From: Cellulomonas fimi ATCC 484
Lineage (GTDB): Bacteria; Actinomycetota; Actinomycetes; Actinomycetales; Cellulomonadaceae
Assembly (NCBI RefSeq): GCF_000212695.1
Contig: NC_015514.1
Span: 3,782,001 to 3,846,000, forward strand
DNA: 64,000 nt
Reading direction: 5' to 3'
Shown here: in pieces, positions 52,673 through 61,774 of the stretch
Layout: each line of letters begins with the position of its first letter
Numbering within the stretch: the first letter of the stretch is position 1
Made by a program: the position numbers and the translations under genes
The notes under the pieces: generated by a model
Told to the model about the DNA's origin: nothing
What the model saw: the letters and a program-made list of their open reading frames with translations, nothing else
The model's database searches: none

Positions 52673-55402
52673 ATGACCGCGCACACCCGACTCCGCACCC
52701 GCCCGACGCACGCCATGCGCGTGACGACCGCCGTCACGGCCGCCGCTGCGGCGGTCCTGACTCCCGTGCTCCTGGCGGTGGCCGCCGCGGCCGAGGACGG
52801 TCCCGTCGACGCGGGCATCTTCGTCGACAAGGTCGACGGTCTCCCCGCCGACTTCGTGGCGGGCGTCGACGTCTCGTCGGTCCTCTCGCTCGAGGCGAGC
52901 GGCACGGTCTTCCGCGACGAGGACGGGCAGCCAGCCGACCTGTTCGAGGTCCTCGCGGACCACGACGTCACCTACGTCCGTGTCCGGGTGTGGAACGACC
53001 CCTACGACGCCGACGGCAACGGGTACGGCGGCGGGACGGTCGACGTGCCGCGCGCCGTCGAGATCGGCCGCCGGGCCACCGCCGCCGGGATGCGCGTGCT
53101 CGTCGACCTGCACTACTCCGACTTCTGGGCGGACCCGGCCAAGGTGCACGTGCCCAAGGCGTGGGCGGGCCTCGACGCGGCGCAGCGCGCGACGGCCGCG
53201 GGCGAGTTCACGCAGGACGCGCTGCAGGACTTCGAGGACGCGGGCGTCGACGTCGGCATGGTGCAGGTCGGCAACGAGTCGAACAACGGCATCGCCGGCA
53301 TCTCGTGCCCGTCCGCGAGCGCGACCGTCTCGTCGTGGGAGCCGTGCGTCGGCGTCTACGAGGCGGGCGCCGCCGCGGTGCGGTCGGTGTTCCCGGAGGC
53401 GCTCGTCGCACTGCACTTCACCAACCCGGAGAACGGCCGGTACGCCACCTACGCGGGCATCCTGGACCACTACGACGTCGACTACGACGTGTTCGCGAGC
53501 TCGTGGTACCCGATGTGGCACGGCTCGCTGACCAACCTCACGAGCGTGCTCAAGGACGTCGCCGACACCTACGGCAAGAAGGTCATGGTCGCGGAGACGT
53601 CGTGGGCGTCCACGCTCGACAACGGCGACACGCACCCCAACACGGTGAGCTCGGGCTCCCCCGCGGTCGAGGGCTACCCGGTGAGCGTGCAGGGCCAGGC
53701 GTGGCTCGTGCGGGACGTGATCCAGGCCGTGCACGACGTCGGCCCGGCCGGCATCGGCGTCTTCTACTGGGAGCCCGCGTGGCTCCCCGTCGGTGGCCCG
53801 GCGGACGCGGCGTCGCAGCAGGCGCTGTGGGAGGAGCACGGCTCCGGGTGGGCGTCAAGCTTCGCGGGCGGGTACGACGACGCCGCCGACTGGTACGGCG
53901 GCTCCGCGTGGGACAACCAGGCGCTGTTCGCGTTCGACGGCACGCCCCTGGAGTCGCTGCGCGTGTTCCGGTACGCCCGGACCGGCGCGACGACGGCGCG
54001 CGTGCCGTCGCAGGTCGAGTCGCCGGTGGTGGACGTGCGCCTGGGCGACGACGTGACGCTGCCGTCGACGGTGCGCGTGACGTACAACGACGGGAGCGTC
54101 GAGAACCCGACGGTCGCGTGGAGCGGCGCGGTCGCGTGGATCCGCGGCACCGGCACGTACACGATCCCCGGCATCACCTCGACGGACCTCGACGTCACGG
54201 CGACGGTCCGGGTGACCGCGCCGAACCTCGTGCGCAACGGCAGCTTCGAGGACGGCGACACGAGCATGTGGGACGCCTCCTGGTCGGTCGCGACGTCGGC
54301 GAACGCGATCCACGCGACGGGCGACGCGACCGACGGCACGCGCGCGCTGCAGTTCTGGGCGGGTGAGCCGTTCGTCGTCGAGGCGAAGCAGCGGATCACG
54401 GGCGTCCCGGCGGGCACGTACCGGCTGTCGGCGGTCGTCCGCGGCGGCGGCCAGGGCGAGGGCGACACGCTGAACCTGTGGGCGTGGTCGTCCGCGCTGG
54501 GTGACGGCGTCCAGGAGCCCGTGTGGCTGGCCGGCTGGAGCAACCCGACGACGTTCACGCTCGACGGCGTCGTCGTCGGCGCGGACGGCACGGTGGAGGT
54601 CGGCGCGTACCTCGGCCTGTCGGCGAACGCGTGGGGCACGCTCGACGCGTTCCGGCTGGAGCCCGTCGTCTCCGCCGCGCCGGTCGACCGCACGGCGCTG
54701 CAGGCGGCGCTCGACGAGGCCGCGGCAGTCGACCGGAGCAGGTGGACCGACACGTCCCTCGCCGACCTCGACGAGGCCGTCGCCGCCGGCAGGGTCGTCC
54801 TCGCCGCGGGCCAGCCGACCCAGGCCGACGTCGACGCGGTGACGGCACTGGTCACCGGCGCGCTCGACGCGCTGCAGGCGACGCCGACGCCGACGCCCAC
54901 CTCGACACCCACGACGCCGACGCCCACGACCGCGCCGACCGGCACGCCGTCCGCCAGCCCGTCGGCGTCGCCGTCCGCCAGCCCCGCCAGCCCTGCCAGC
55001 CCTGCGAGCCCCGCCATCTCGGCCGACAGGCGGACCGTGCGACCGGGCGAGAAGGTCGGCGTCACGGTCACGGGAGTGAGCGGGACGCAGGTCGAGATCG
55101 GCATCGCCAGCACCTACCAGCGCCTCACCACGGTGCCCGTGTCGAACGGGACGGCCACCGCGACCGTGACCGTCCCGACGACGCTCGCGGCGGGCCTGCA
55201 CCACCTGCAGGCCCGCGACGCGACGGGCGCGGTGCTCGCGCAAGTCGAGATCCGGGTCGCGGGCTCCGCGCTCGCGACGACGGGCGCGGACGTCGCGGTG
55301 CCGGTCGCGCTGGCGGTGGCGCTGCTGGCGCTGGGCCTCGCGGCGGTCGCGGTGGCCGCCCGACGCCGGCACGGGACCGGGGCGCGGGCCGTCGAGCGGT
55401 GA
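52673..55402 (+). CDS. Cell-wall-linked GH53 arabinogalactan endo-beta-1,4-galactanase
   Basis: A 909-residue secreted enzyme hydrolysing beta-1,4-galactan side chains of pectin. A signal peptide (cut near about 40) precedes the GH53 domain (about 60-430) with acid/base Glu202 in VGNESNNG and nucleophile Glu308 in MVAETSW. Then come an Ig-like (Big_4) domain, a galactan-binding-type beta-sandwich (NLVRNGSFEDGDTSMWDASW start), a FIVAR-like helical segment, a Thr/Pro/Ala/Ser linker, another Ig-like domain, and a C-terminal sorting signal: L-A-T-T-G, hydrophobic span, RRR tail. LAxTG is the motif of class E sortases, so the enzyme is probably attached to the wall. The ATG at 52673 follows a CGGAG site. 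Confidence 0.92.
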   Translation: MTAHTRLRTRPTHAMRVTTAVTAAAAAVLTPVLLAVAAAAEDGPVDAGIFVDKVDGLPADFVAGVDVSSVLSLEASGTVFRDEDGQPADLFEVLADHDVTYVRVRVWNDPYDADGNGYGGGTVDVPRAVEIGRRATAAGMRVLVDLHYSDFWADPAKVHVPKAWAGLDAAQRATAAGEFTQDALQDFEDAGVDVGMVQVGNESNNGIAGISCPSASATVSSWEPCVGVYEAGAAAVRSVFPEALVALHFTNPENGRYATYAGILDHYDVDYDVFASSWYPMWHGSLTNLTSVLKDVADTYGKKVMVAETSWASTLDNGDTHPNTVSSGSPAVEGYPVSVQGQAWLVRDVIQAVHDVGPAGIGVFYWEPAWLPVGGPADAASQQALWEEHGSGWASSFAGGYDDAADWYGGSAWDNQALFAFDGTPLESLRVFRYARTGATTARVPSQVESPVVDVRLGDDVTLPSTVRVTYNDGSVENPTVAWSGAVAWIRGTGTYTIPGITSTDLDVTATVRVTAPNLVRNGSFEDGDTSMWDASWSVATSANAIHATGDATDGTRALQFWAGEPFVVEAKQRITGVPAGTYRLSAVVRGGGQGEGDTLNLWAWSSALGDGVQEPVWLAGWSNPTTFTLDGVVVGADGTVEVGAYLGLSANAWGTLDAFRLEPVVSAAPVDRTALQAALDEAAAVDRSRWTDTSLADLDEAVAAGRVVLAAGQPTQADVDAVTALVTGALDALQATPTPTPTSTPTTPTPTTAPTGTPSASPSASPSASPASPASPASPAISADRRTVRPGEKVGVTVTGVSGTQVEIGIASTYQRLTTVPVSNGTATATVTVPTTLAAGLHHLQARDATGAVLAQVEIRVAGSALATTGADVAVPVALAVALLALGLAAVAVAARRRHGTGARAVER

Positions 55403-55541
55403 CGTACCGTGACGGGGAGCACCTGCACCATCGGCCCTGCAGGACGCCGGGGCCGTGTCGTACCCGCCGGACCGGCGGCCACCGACGACGCCCCCACGCC
55501 GCGCCGCCGCGCCCGCGCCGGACCGACAGGACGGACCGCCC

Positions 55542-56624
55542 ATGACCGCCACGCCCCTCGCCGTCGACGGCTCCCGAGGCTCGCGCCAGCGCGCGGTCAG
55601 CGACTTCACGGAGCTGACCCGGCAGGTCCAGGCGGCGGGCCTCATGGCGCGCCGTCCGGGCCACTACGCCGCGCGGCTGTCGGCGGCCGTGCTGGCGGTG
55701 GCCGGGCTCGTCGTCGCGACGGTGCTCGTCGGCGACTCGTGGTGGCAGGCGGCGGTCGCGGCCGTGGCCGGCGTCGTGCTGACGCAGGTCGCGTTCCTGG
55801 GCCACGACGCCGCGCACCGGCAGATCTTCGCGTCGGGCCGGGCAAACACCTGGGCGAGCCTCGTGCTGGCCAACCTGCTGGTGGGCCTGAGCCACGGGTG
55901 GTGGCAGCACAAGCACACGCGCCACCACGCGAACCCGAACAAGGTCGACGCCGACCCGGACATCGCGATGGAGGTCCTCGCGATGACCCCGGAGAAGGCG
56001 GCGTCGTGGACGTCGCGCTGGTCGCGGTGGTTCCTCGCCCGGCAGGGGTTCTTCTTCTTCCCCATGCTGCTGCTGGAGGGCGTCGCGCTGCACGTCCACG
56101 CCATCCGCCGGGTGCTGTCGCCCGAGCCGATGGAGCGCCGGGCGGTGGAGGCGTCGCTGCTCGCGGTGCGGCTCGTCGGGACCGTCGTGCTGCTGCTCGC
56201 GGTGATGTCGCCGCTGAAGGCGCTCGTCGCGGCCGCGGTGCAGCTCGCGATCCTCGGCTTCTACATGGGTGCGTCGTTCGCGCCGAACCACAAGGGGATG
56301 CCGCTTCTGCCCAAGGACGCGCGCGTCGACTTCCTGCGCCGTCAAGTCCTCACCAGCCGGAACATCGGCGGCGGGCGCTGGGTGGACGTGCTCATGGGGG
56401 GCCTCAACCACCAGGTCGAGCACCACCTGTTCCCGTCGATGCCGCGCCCGAGCCTCCGCCGCGCGCAGCCGATCGTCCGGGCCTACTGCGAGGCGCACGG
56501 CATCCCGTACGTGCAGGTGTCGCTCGCCCGGTCGTACCGGACGATCGTGCGCCACCTGAACACCGTGGGTCACCCGGACCGCGACCTGTTCGCCTGCCCG
56601 GTGACCTCCGCGTACCGCGTCTGA
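55542..56624 (+). CDS. Fatty acid desaturase
   Basis: A 360-residue membrane di-iron enzyme. Three histidine boxes are intact: H-D-A-A-H, HKHTRHH (H-x2-3-HH) and QVEHHLF (Q-x2-HH), with four membrane segments between them. It introduces double bonds into membrane acyl chains, probably using an electron donor encoded elsewhere. Length and box spacing fit acyl-lipid or acyl-CoA desaturases of actinobacteria. It follows the galactanase gene by 139 bases, with its ATG at 55542. Regulation is not evident. Confidence 0.92.
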   Translation: MTATPLAVDGSRGSRQRAVSDFTELTRQVQAAGLMARRPGHYAARLSAAVLAVAGLVVATVLVGDSWWQAAVAAVAGVVLTQVAFLGHDAAHRQIFASGRANTWASLVLANLLVGLSHGWWQHKHTRHHANPNKVDADPDIAMEVLAMTPEKAASWTSRWSRWFLARQGFFFFPMLLLEGVALHVHAIRRVLSPEPMERRAVEASLLAVRLVGTVVLLLAVMSPLKALVAAAVQLAILGFYMGASFAPNHKGMPLLPKDARVDFLRRQVLTSRNIGGGRWVDVLMGGLNHQVEHHLFPSMPRPSLRRAQPIVRAYCEAHGIPYVQVSLARSYRTIVRHLNTVGHPDRDLFACPVTSAYRV

Positions 56625-56693
56625 CCACCCCCGGTCGCCGGCCGGGCGCGGAATCGGCTCCGCGAGGCTGCGGCAGGTGTCATCATCCTGCCC

Positions 56694-58199
56694 ATGCCCG
56701 ACCAGCCACCGGCCCCCGCCAGCACCCTCGAGGACCACCAGGAGCTCCTGCTCAGCTGGGCGTCGACGGCGAACACGCTCGACGAGTTCCCCCTGGCCGA
56801 GCAGCTGCTCGCGGCGGCGGAGACCGAGGAGACGCCGGGGATCGCCCTGCACCGGGCGCGGCTCCTCGCGTACCAGGGCCGGCACGCCGAGGCGCTCGCG
56901 CTGCTGCCCGACATCGACGTGAAGGGCGTCGTGTCCCGTGGCCCGGAGACCGTGGCCGACCTGGTCGCGCTCGCCGCGACGGCAGGCCTCGGGGACGACG
57001 CCGCGCTCGCCGCGCTCGTGCGGGCCGGCACGGTGGTGCGCGGGCCGATCGGCATCACGCACCTCTACCTGCTCGGTGCCGCCGCCGAGTCGCGCGGCCG
57101 GTTCGACCTCGCCGACGCCGCGTGGCAGGAGCTGGGCCGCACCGACGCGCCGCGCACGCAGCTCTCGGTGGGGCGGCTCGTGGTGGCGCGCGTGGCGGGC
57201 CGCGGCGACGAGGCGCAGGAGGCGTTCGCCGCGGTCCTCGACGCCGGGCAGGCCGTGATCCGCGAGTGGCCGACGCCCGACGACGACCTGTGGCTGGCCC
57301 GGGACTCCGCGGACCGTGTCGCGGCCCGCGGTGACGCGCTCGGCGCGGCACTCCTGGTCCGCATGGTGTCGCGGCTCGCCCCCGGGACGACGGCGCTCGC
57401 CGCGCTGCTCCCGGAGCACCCCCTGCACGTCCGGCGGCTGCGGTACTGGCTCGTGCCGATCCTCGTGTGGCCGCTGGCGCTCGCGCTGGCCGTGGTGACC
57501 GTCGCGATGATGTGGCACCCGGCGCTGCTGCTGCTCGCCGCGGTCCTCATGCTCGGGGCGACGTTCGTGCGGCTGCCGTCCGTGGTCGGGGCGTCGGACG
57601 CCGACGAGCACGTGTGGCGGTCGCTCGGCGCGGCGCCCGCGGAGCTGGAGAACAACCACGTGGCGTTCCGCCGGGGCGCGACGCGATTCGCGCTCGTCGG
57701 GACGGGCCTGGTCGGCGCGGGCGTGGGCACGGTCGCGGGCGGTCTGCTGATGGAGTCGACGACGGTCGACGAGGCCCAGCCGACGGCGATGGCGCTCGTC
57801 TGGATGCTGCTCGTCGTCGCCGGGGCCGTCGGGGGCGCGGTGCTGGGCTGGCGCCTGCGGCTGCGGATGCGCGCCCGGGTGCACGCCGAACGGCGCGCCG
57901 CCGACCTGGCGCGGGAGGCCGCGGCGCTCAAGGACTGCCGGTGCTGGAAGCAGTCGTCGCTGCGCTCGATCTCGGCGGACGCCTACGAGCGTCAGCACCT
58001 GCAGCCCGCGACGGTCGACCTGCCGGCGCTGCCGGTGCACGAGGCGCACGCGCTGGAGTGCCCGCTGACGGGCGTGCGCTGGCTGTCGACCCGCACCCGG
58101 CCGGACGCCGCGGGGCTGCTCCTGCGGGGCACGTCGCCGCGCCCGCCCGAGGAGGAGCAGGGCGCCGAGCCCGACCAGGGCACCGGCATGTACCTGTGA
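56694..58199 (+). CDS. Membrane protein with TPR-like N-terminal domain
   Basis: A 501-residue protein. Residues about 1-230 are alpha-helical with repeated TPR-like helix pairs (LAEQLLAAAETEETPGIALHRARLLAYQGRHAEAL). Four membrane segments follow in two pairs (about 255-300 and 340-390), then a basic helical region (RVHAERRAADLAREAAALKDCRCW) and an acidic, proline-rich tail. I recognise no catalytic motif. It is alone, between the desaturase gene and the signalling operon, without overlap. The family is unknown to me; membrane scaffolding or stress sensing would be speculation. Confidence 0.65.
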   Translation: MPDQPPAPASTLEDHQELLLSWASTANTLDEFPLAEQLLAAAETEETPGIALHRARLLAYQGRHAEALALLPDIDVKGVVSRGPETVADLVALAATAGLGDDAALAALVRAGTVVRGPIGITHLYLLGAAAESRGRFDLADAAWQELGRTDAPRTQLSVGRLVVARVAGRGDEAQEAFAAVLDAGQAVIREWPTPDDDLWLARDSADRVAARGDALGAALLVRMVSRLAPGTTALAALLPEHPLHVRRLRYWLVPILVWPLALALAVVTVAMMWHPALLLLAAVLMLGATFVRLPSVVGASDADEHVWRSLGAAPAELENNHVAFRRGATRFALVGTGLVGAGVGTVAGGLLMESTTVDEAQPTAMALVWMLLVVAGAVGGAVLGWRLRLRMRARVHAERRAADLAREAAALKDCRCWKQSSLRSISADAYERQHLQPATVDLPALPVHEAHALECPLTGVRWLSTRTRPDAAGLLLRGTSPRPPEEEQGAEPDQGTGMYL

Positions 58200-58263
58200 C
58201 GCCGCCGGATCCGGTGGCCGCCACCCGCTGACAGACGGCGGTCGCGCGAGGCACGATGCCCCG

Positions 58264-59955
58264 GTGACGACGACCACCGCCACCCCGCCCGTCGCCAGCC
58301 CTCGACCCACCCTGCTGTCCGTCGACGACGACCCCGCCGTCTCCCGCTCGGTCGCGCGCGACCTGCGCCGCCGCTACGGCTCCGGCTACCGGATCGTGCG
58401 CGCCGAGTCGGGCGACACCGCGCTGGAGGCGCTGCGCGAGCTCAAGCTGCGCGGCGAGCAGGTCGCGGTCCTCCTCGCGGACCACCGCATGCCCGGGATG
58501 ACGGGCATCGAGTTCCTCGAGCAGGCGATGGACCTGTTCCCGCAGGCCCGCCGCATCCTGCTGACCGCGTACGCCGACACGGAGGCCGCGATCGACGCGG
58601 TCAACGTCGTCGACCTCGACCACTACCTGCTCAAGCCCTGGCAGCCGCCCGAGGAGAAGCTGTACCCGGTCATCGACGCGCAGCTCGACGCGTGGGCCGC
58701 GAGCGCGCCCTCGCCCGTGCCGCAGGTCAAGGTCGTCGGGCACCGCTGGTCGGCCAGGTCGTCGCAGGTGCGGGAGTTCCTCGCCCGCAACCAGGTGTCG
58801 TACCGGTGGTTCTCCTCGGAGTCGCCCGAGGGGCGGCGCCTGCTCGACGCGGCCGGTGCGGACGAGTCCGCGGTGCCGCTCGTCGTGACGCACGAGGGCG
58901 AGCCGCTGCACTCCCCCGACGACGCGACGCTCGCCGCACGCGTGGGCCTGACGACGACGCCCGCCACGGACTTCTACGACCTGGTCGTCGTCGGGGGCGG
59001 CCCGGCGGGCCTGAGCGCAGCGCTGTACGGCGCGTCGGAAGGGCTGCGCACGGCGCTCGTCGAGCGCGTCGCCACCGGTGGCCAGGCGGGGCAGAGCTCA
59101 CGCATCGAGAACTACCTCGGCTTCCCCGACGGCGTCTCGGGCGCGCAGCTCACCGAGCGGGCGCGGCGGCAGGCCGTGCGGTTCGGGGCCGAGATCGTCC
59201 TCGCGGCGGACGTCGTGGGCCTCGACGTGCAGGGTGCGGCGCGGCAGCTGCGGCTCGCCGACGGGAGCGTCGTGGGCGCGCACACGGTGCTGCTCGCCAA
59301 CGGCGTCTCGTACCGCGAGCTCGACGGGCCGGGGCTCGCGGCGCTCACGGGCCGCGGCGTCTACTACGGCTCGGCGCTCACCGAGGCACCCGCGTGCCAG
59401 GACCAGGACGTGTACGTCGTCGGCGGCGCCAACTCGGCGGGCCAGTCGGCGATGTACCTGTCCCGCACGGCCCGGTCCGTGACGCTCGTCGTGCGCGGCG
59501 AGCAGCTGTCCGCGTCGATGTCGCACTACCTCGTCGAGCAGCTCTCCGCGAACCCCAAGGTGCGGGTCCGCACGTGCTGCGAGGTCGTCGACGCCTCCGG
59601 TGACGAGCACCTGGAGCGTCTGGTGCTGCAGGACTCGGTCACCGGCGAGAAGGAGGAGGTGGAGACGAGCCACCTGTTCGTCTTCATCGGCGCCGTGCCG
59701 CGCACCGAGTGGCTCGACGGCACGGTCGCGCGCGACCCGCGCGGGTTCGTCCTGGCTGGGCCGGACCTGCTCGTCGACGGCCGCCCGCCCGCAGGCTGGC
59801 CGCTCGACCGCCCGCCGTACCACCTCGAGACCAGCCAGCCGGGCGTGTTCGTCGCGGGCGACGCGCGCGCCGAGTCGGCCAAGCGCGTCGCGTCCGCCGT
59901 GGGCGAGGGCGCGATGGCGGTCATGCTCGTCCACCGGTACCTGGAGCAGCTGTGA
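58264..59955 (+). CDS. Response regulator fused to a thioredoxin-reductase-like flavoprotein
   Basis: A 563-residue three-part protein. Residues about 16-145 are a receiver domain with the phospho-acceptor Asp73 in LLADHRMPGM and the lysine in YLLKPW. About 155-220 is a small thioredoxin/glutaredoxin-like stretch (VVGHRWSARSSQVREFLARN) without a C-x-x-C. About 235-563 is a TrxB-type flavoprotein: VVVGGGPAGLSAALYGASEG, VGGANSAGQSAMYL and GVFVAGDARAESAKRVASAVGEGAMA. The redox pair C-A-T-C of thioredoxin reductase is absent; only an isolated cysteine occurs near it (EAPACQD). So it is probably a phosphorylation-gated NAD(P)H sensor or an oxidoreductase with a different acceptor. It overlaps the kinase gene by four bases (GTGA). 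Confidence 0.85.
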   Translation: MTTTTATPPVASPRPTLLSVDDDPAVSRSVARDLRRRYGSGYRIVRAESGDTALEALRELKLRGEQVAVLLADHRMPGMTGIEFLEQAMDLFPQARRILLTAYADTEAAIDAVNVVDLDHYLLKPWQPPEEKLYPVIDAQLDAWAASAPSPVPQVKVVGHRWSARSSQVREFLARNQVSYRWFSSESPEGRRLLDAAGADESAVPLVVTHEGEPLHSPDDATLAARVGLTTTPATDFYDLVVVGGGPAGLSAALYGASEGLRTALVERVATGGQAGQSSRIENYLGFPDGVSGAQLTERARRQAVRFGAEIVLAADVVGLDVQGAARQLRLADGSVVGAHTVLLANGVSYRELDGPGLAALTGRGVYYGSALTEAPACQDQDVYVVGGANSAGQSAMYLSRTARSVTLVVRGEQLSASMSHYLVEQLSANPKVRVRTCCEVVDASGDEHLERLVLQDSVTGEKEEVETSHLFVFIGAVPRTEWLDGTVARDPRGFVLAGPDLLVDGRPPAGWPLDRPPYHLETSQPGVFVAGDARAESAKRVASAVGEGAMAVMLVHRYLEQL

Positions 59956-61436
59956 CGACACCGACGACACCGACGCCCCCCGCCCGCCGCGAGCCCGAGC
60001 GGCTGCCCTGCGACATCGCGGAGCTGAGCCGGCTCTTCCTGTTCGACAAGCTCGACGACGACCAGCTCACGTGGCTGTGCAGCCACGGGCACGTCGAGCA
60101 CCAGGACCCCGGGTTCGTGTTCCGCGAGGGCGAGCCCGCGGAGGCGTTCTACGTGCTGCTGGAGGGGTCGGTCGCGCTGTACCGGCGGGTCGGCGCGGAC
60201 GACGTGGAGATCAGCCGGACGGCACAGGTCGGGGTGTACGCGGGCGCGTGGCACGCCTACCTCGACCGCGCGGAGACCCGCTCCTACCTGCACACCCTGC
60301 GCGTCCTGGAGCCGTCGCGGTTCTACGTGCTGCCCGCCGCGGACTTCTCCGAGGTCATGCACACGTGGTTCCCCATGGCGATGCACCTCCTCGAGGGCCT
60401 GTTCTTCGGGCAGAAGAGCATGCAGACCGCCACCGCGCAGCGCGAGCGGCTGCAGGCGCTGGGCGCGTTGTCCGCCGGGCTGACGCACGAGCTCAACAAC
60501 CCGGCGTCGGCGGCCACGCGTGCGGCGTCGACGCTGCGCGAGCGGGTCGGGCGGATGCGCAACAAGCTCGGGCTGGTCGCGTCGGGCGCGTTCGACCGCG
60601 ACGAGCTCGTGCAGATCATCGAGCTGCAGGAGAAGGCGGTCGCGGCGCTCGCCGAGGCCCGCGGGCGGGCGTCGCTGTCGGCGCTCGAGACGTCGGACCG
60701 GGAGGACGAGGTCGCCGACTGGCTCGACGACCACGGCGTCCCCGACAACGCCGAGATCGCGCACAGCTTCGTCGAGGCCGGCATCGACCCGCAGTGGCTC
60801 GACGACCACGTGGGCAGCATCCCCGACGACGTCGCGGCCGCGGCGGTGCACTGGCTCGGCTACACGCTCGAGACCGAGCTGCTGATGAACGAGGTCGAGG
60901 ACGCGACGACCCGCATCTCGACCCTCGTCGACGCCGCGAAGCAGTACTCGCAGATCGGCCGCGCGGCGCAGCAGGAGGTCGACGTGCACGTGCTGCTCGA
61001 CAGCACGCTCACCATGCTCGACGCCAAGCTGCGCGACATCGAGGTGGTCCGGCACTACGACCGCACCCTCCCGCCCGTCCTGGTGCACGGTGCCGAGCTC
61101 AACCAGGTGTGGACCAACCTCGTCGACAACGCGCGCCAGGCCCTCGCCGAGGTGCCCGCCGACCGCCGCCGGCTGACGATCTCGACCCGCCGCGTCGAGG
61201 ACTGGCTCGAGGTCGAGGTCGCCGACACCGGTCCCGGCATCCCGCCGGAGATCGTCGACCGCGTCTTCGAGCCGTTCTTCACCACGAAGCCCGTCGGGTC
61301 CGGCACGGGCCTCGGCCTCGACATCTCGTGGCGGATCGTCGTCGGCAAGCACCACGGCGACCTGCGCGTCACGTCGCAGCCGGGCGACACCCGCTTCCTC
61401 GTCCGTCTTCCCTACACCCACCCGGAGGCCTCGTGA
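59952..61436 (+). CDS. Cyclic-nucleotide-domain sensor histidine kinase
   Basis: A 494-residue soluble kinase. An N-terminal cNMP-binding-type domain (about 30-150, EGEPAEAFYVLLEGSVALY) leads to a HisKA-like segment with His179 in LTHELNNPAS and a long helical insertion (about 190-330) containing alternating acidic stretches. The HATPase_c domain follows (HGAELNQVWTNLVDNARQAL, VADTGPGIPPEIVDRVFEPFFTT, GLGLDISWRIV). It lacks membrane segments, so it senses a cytoplasmic signal. By gene order (overlaps on both sides) it is the likely kinase for the receiver-flavoprotein upstream. The cNMP pocket does not show the canonical R-T-A-T phosphate-binding stretch, so the ligand may not be cAMP. Confidence 0.88.
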   Translation: MTTPTTPTPPARREPERLPCDIAELSRLFLFDKLDDDQLTWLCSHGHVEHQDPGFVFREGEPAEAFYVLLEGSVALYRRVGADDVEISRTAQVGVYAGAWHAYLDRAETRSYLHTLRVLEPSRFYVLPAADFSEVMHTWFPMAMHLLEGLFFGQKSMQTATAQRERLQALGALSAGLTHELNNPASAATRAASTLRERVGRMRNKLGLVASGAFDRDELVQIIELQEKAVAALAEARGRASLSALETSDREDEVADWLDDHGVPDNAEIAHSFVEAGIDPQWLDDHVGSIPDDVAAAAVHWLGYTLETELLMNEVEDATTRISTLVDAAKQYSQIGRAAQQEVDVHVLLDSTLTMLDAKLRDIEVVRHYDRTLPPVLVHGAELNQVWTNLVDNARQALAEVPADRRRLTISTRRVEDWLEVEVADTGPGIPPEIVDRVFEPFFTTKPVGSGTGLGLDISWRIVVGKHHGDLRVTSQPGDTRFLVRLPYTHPEAS

Positions 61437-61774
61437 CCGTCGACGTCGACACCACCGTCCCGCCCAGCGGCACCGGCTGCGCCGAGTGCGAGGCCGACGG
61501 CGGCTGGTGGGTGCACCTGCGCCGGTGCGCGCACTGCGGCCACGTCGGCTGCTGCGACACGTCCCCCGCGCAGCACGCCACCGCCCACTGGCGCGCGACC
61601 GGCCACCGCTACATGCGCAGCTTCGAGCCCGGCGAGTCGTGGTGGTGGGACTACCAGGAGGAGGCCGCGGTCGACGGCCCCGACCTGGCCCCGCCCGACG
61701 CCCGGCCCGCCGACCAGGGCGTCCCCGGCCCGCGCGACCGCGTCCCGACGAACTGGCGCGACCTCATCCACTGA
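61433..61774 (+). CDS. UBP-type zinc finger protein
   Basis: A 113-residue protein with the ubiquitin-specific-protease-type zinc finger: Cys16, Cys19, Cys32, Cys35, Cys40, His48 or His52 and His58 (GCAECEADGGWW, RRCAHCGHVGCCDTS, H-x3-HWRATGH). An aromatic patch WWWDYQEE and a disordered acidic tail ending DWRD-like NWRDLIH complete it. In eukaryotes such fingers bind the free C-terminus of ubiquitin; in actinobacteria they recur next to receiver-flavoprotein and kinase genes, with unknown partners. It overlaps the kinase gene by four bases. Confidence 0.85.
   Translation: MTVDVDTTVPPSGTGCAECEADGGWWVHLRRCAHCGHVGCCDTSPAQHATAHWRATGHRYMRSFEPGESWWWDYQEEAAVDGPDLAPPDARPADQGVPGPRDRVPTNWRDLIH

Noticed and set aside
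55125..58310. Open frame of over 1000 codons on the minus strand across the desaturase and membrane-protein genes
   Set aside because: Same shadow effect; it crosses three real plus-strand genes and has low-complexity Arg/Gly/His content.
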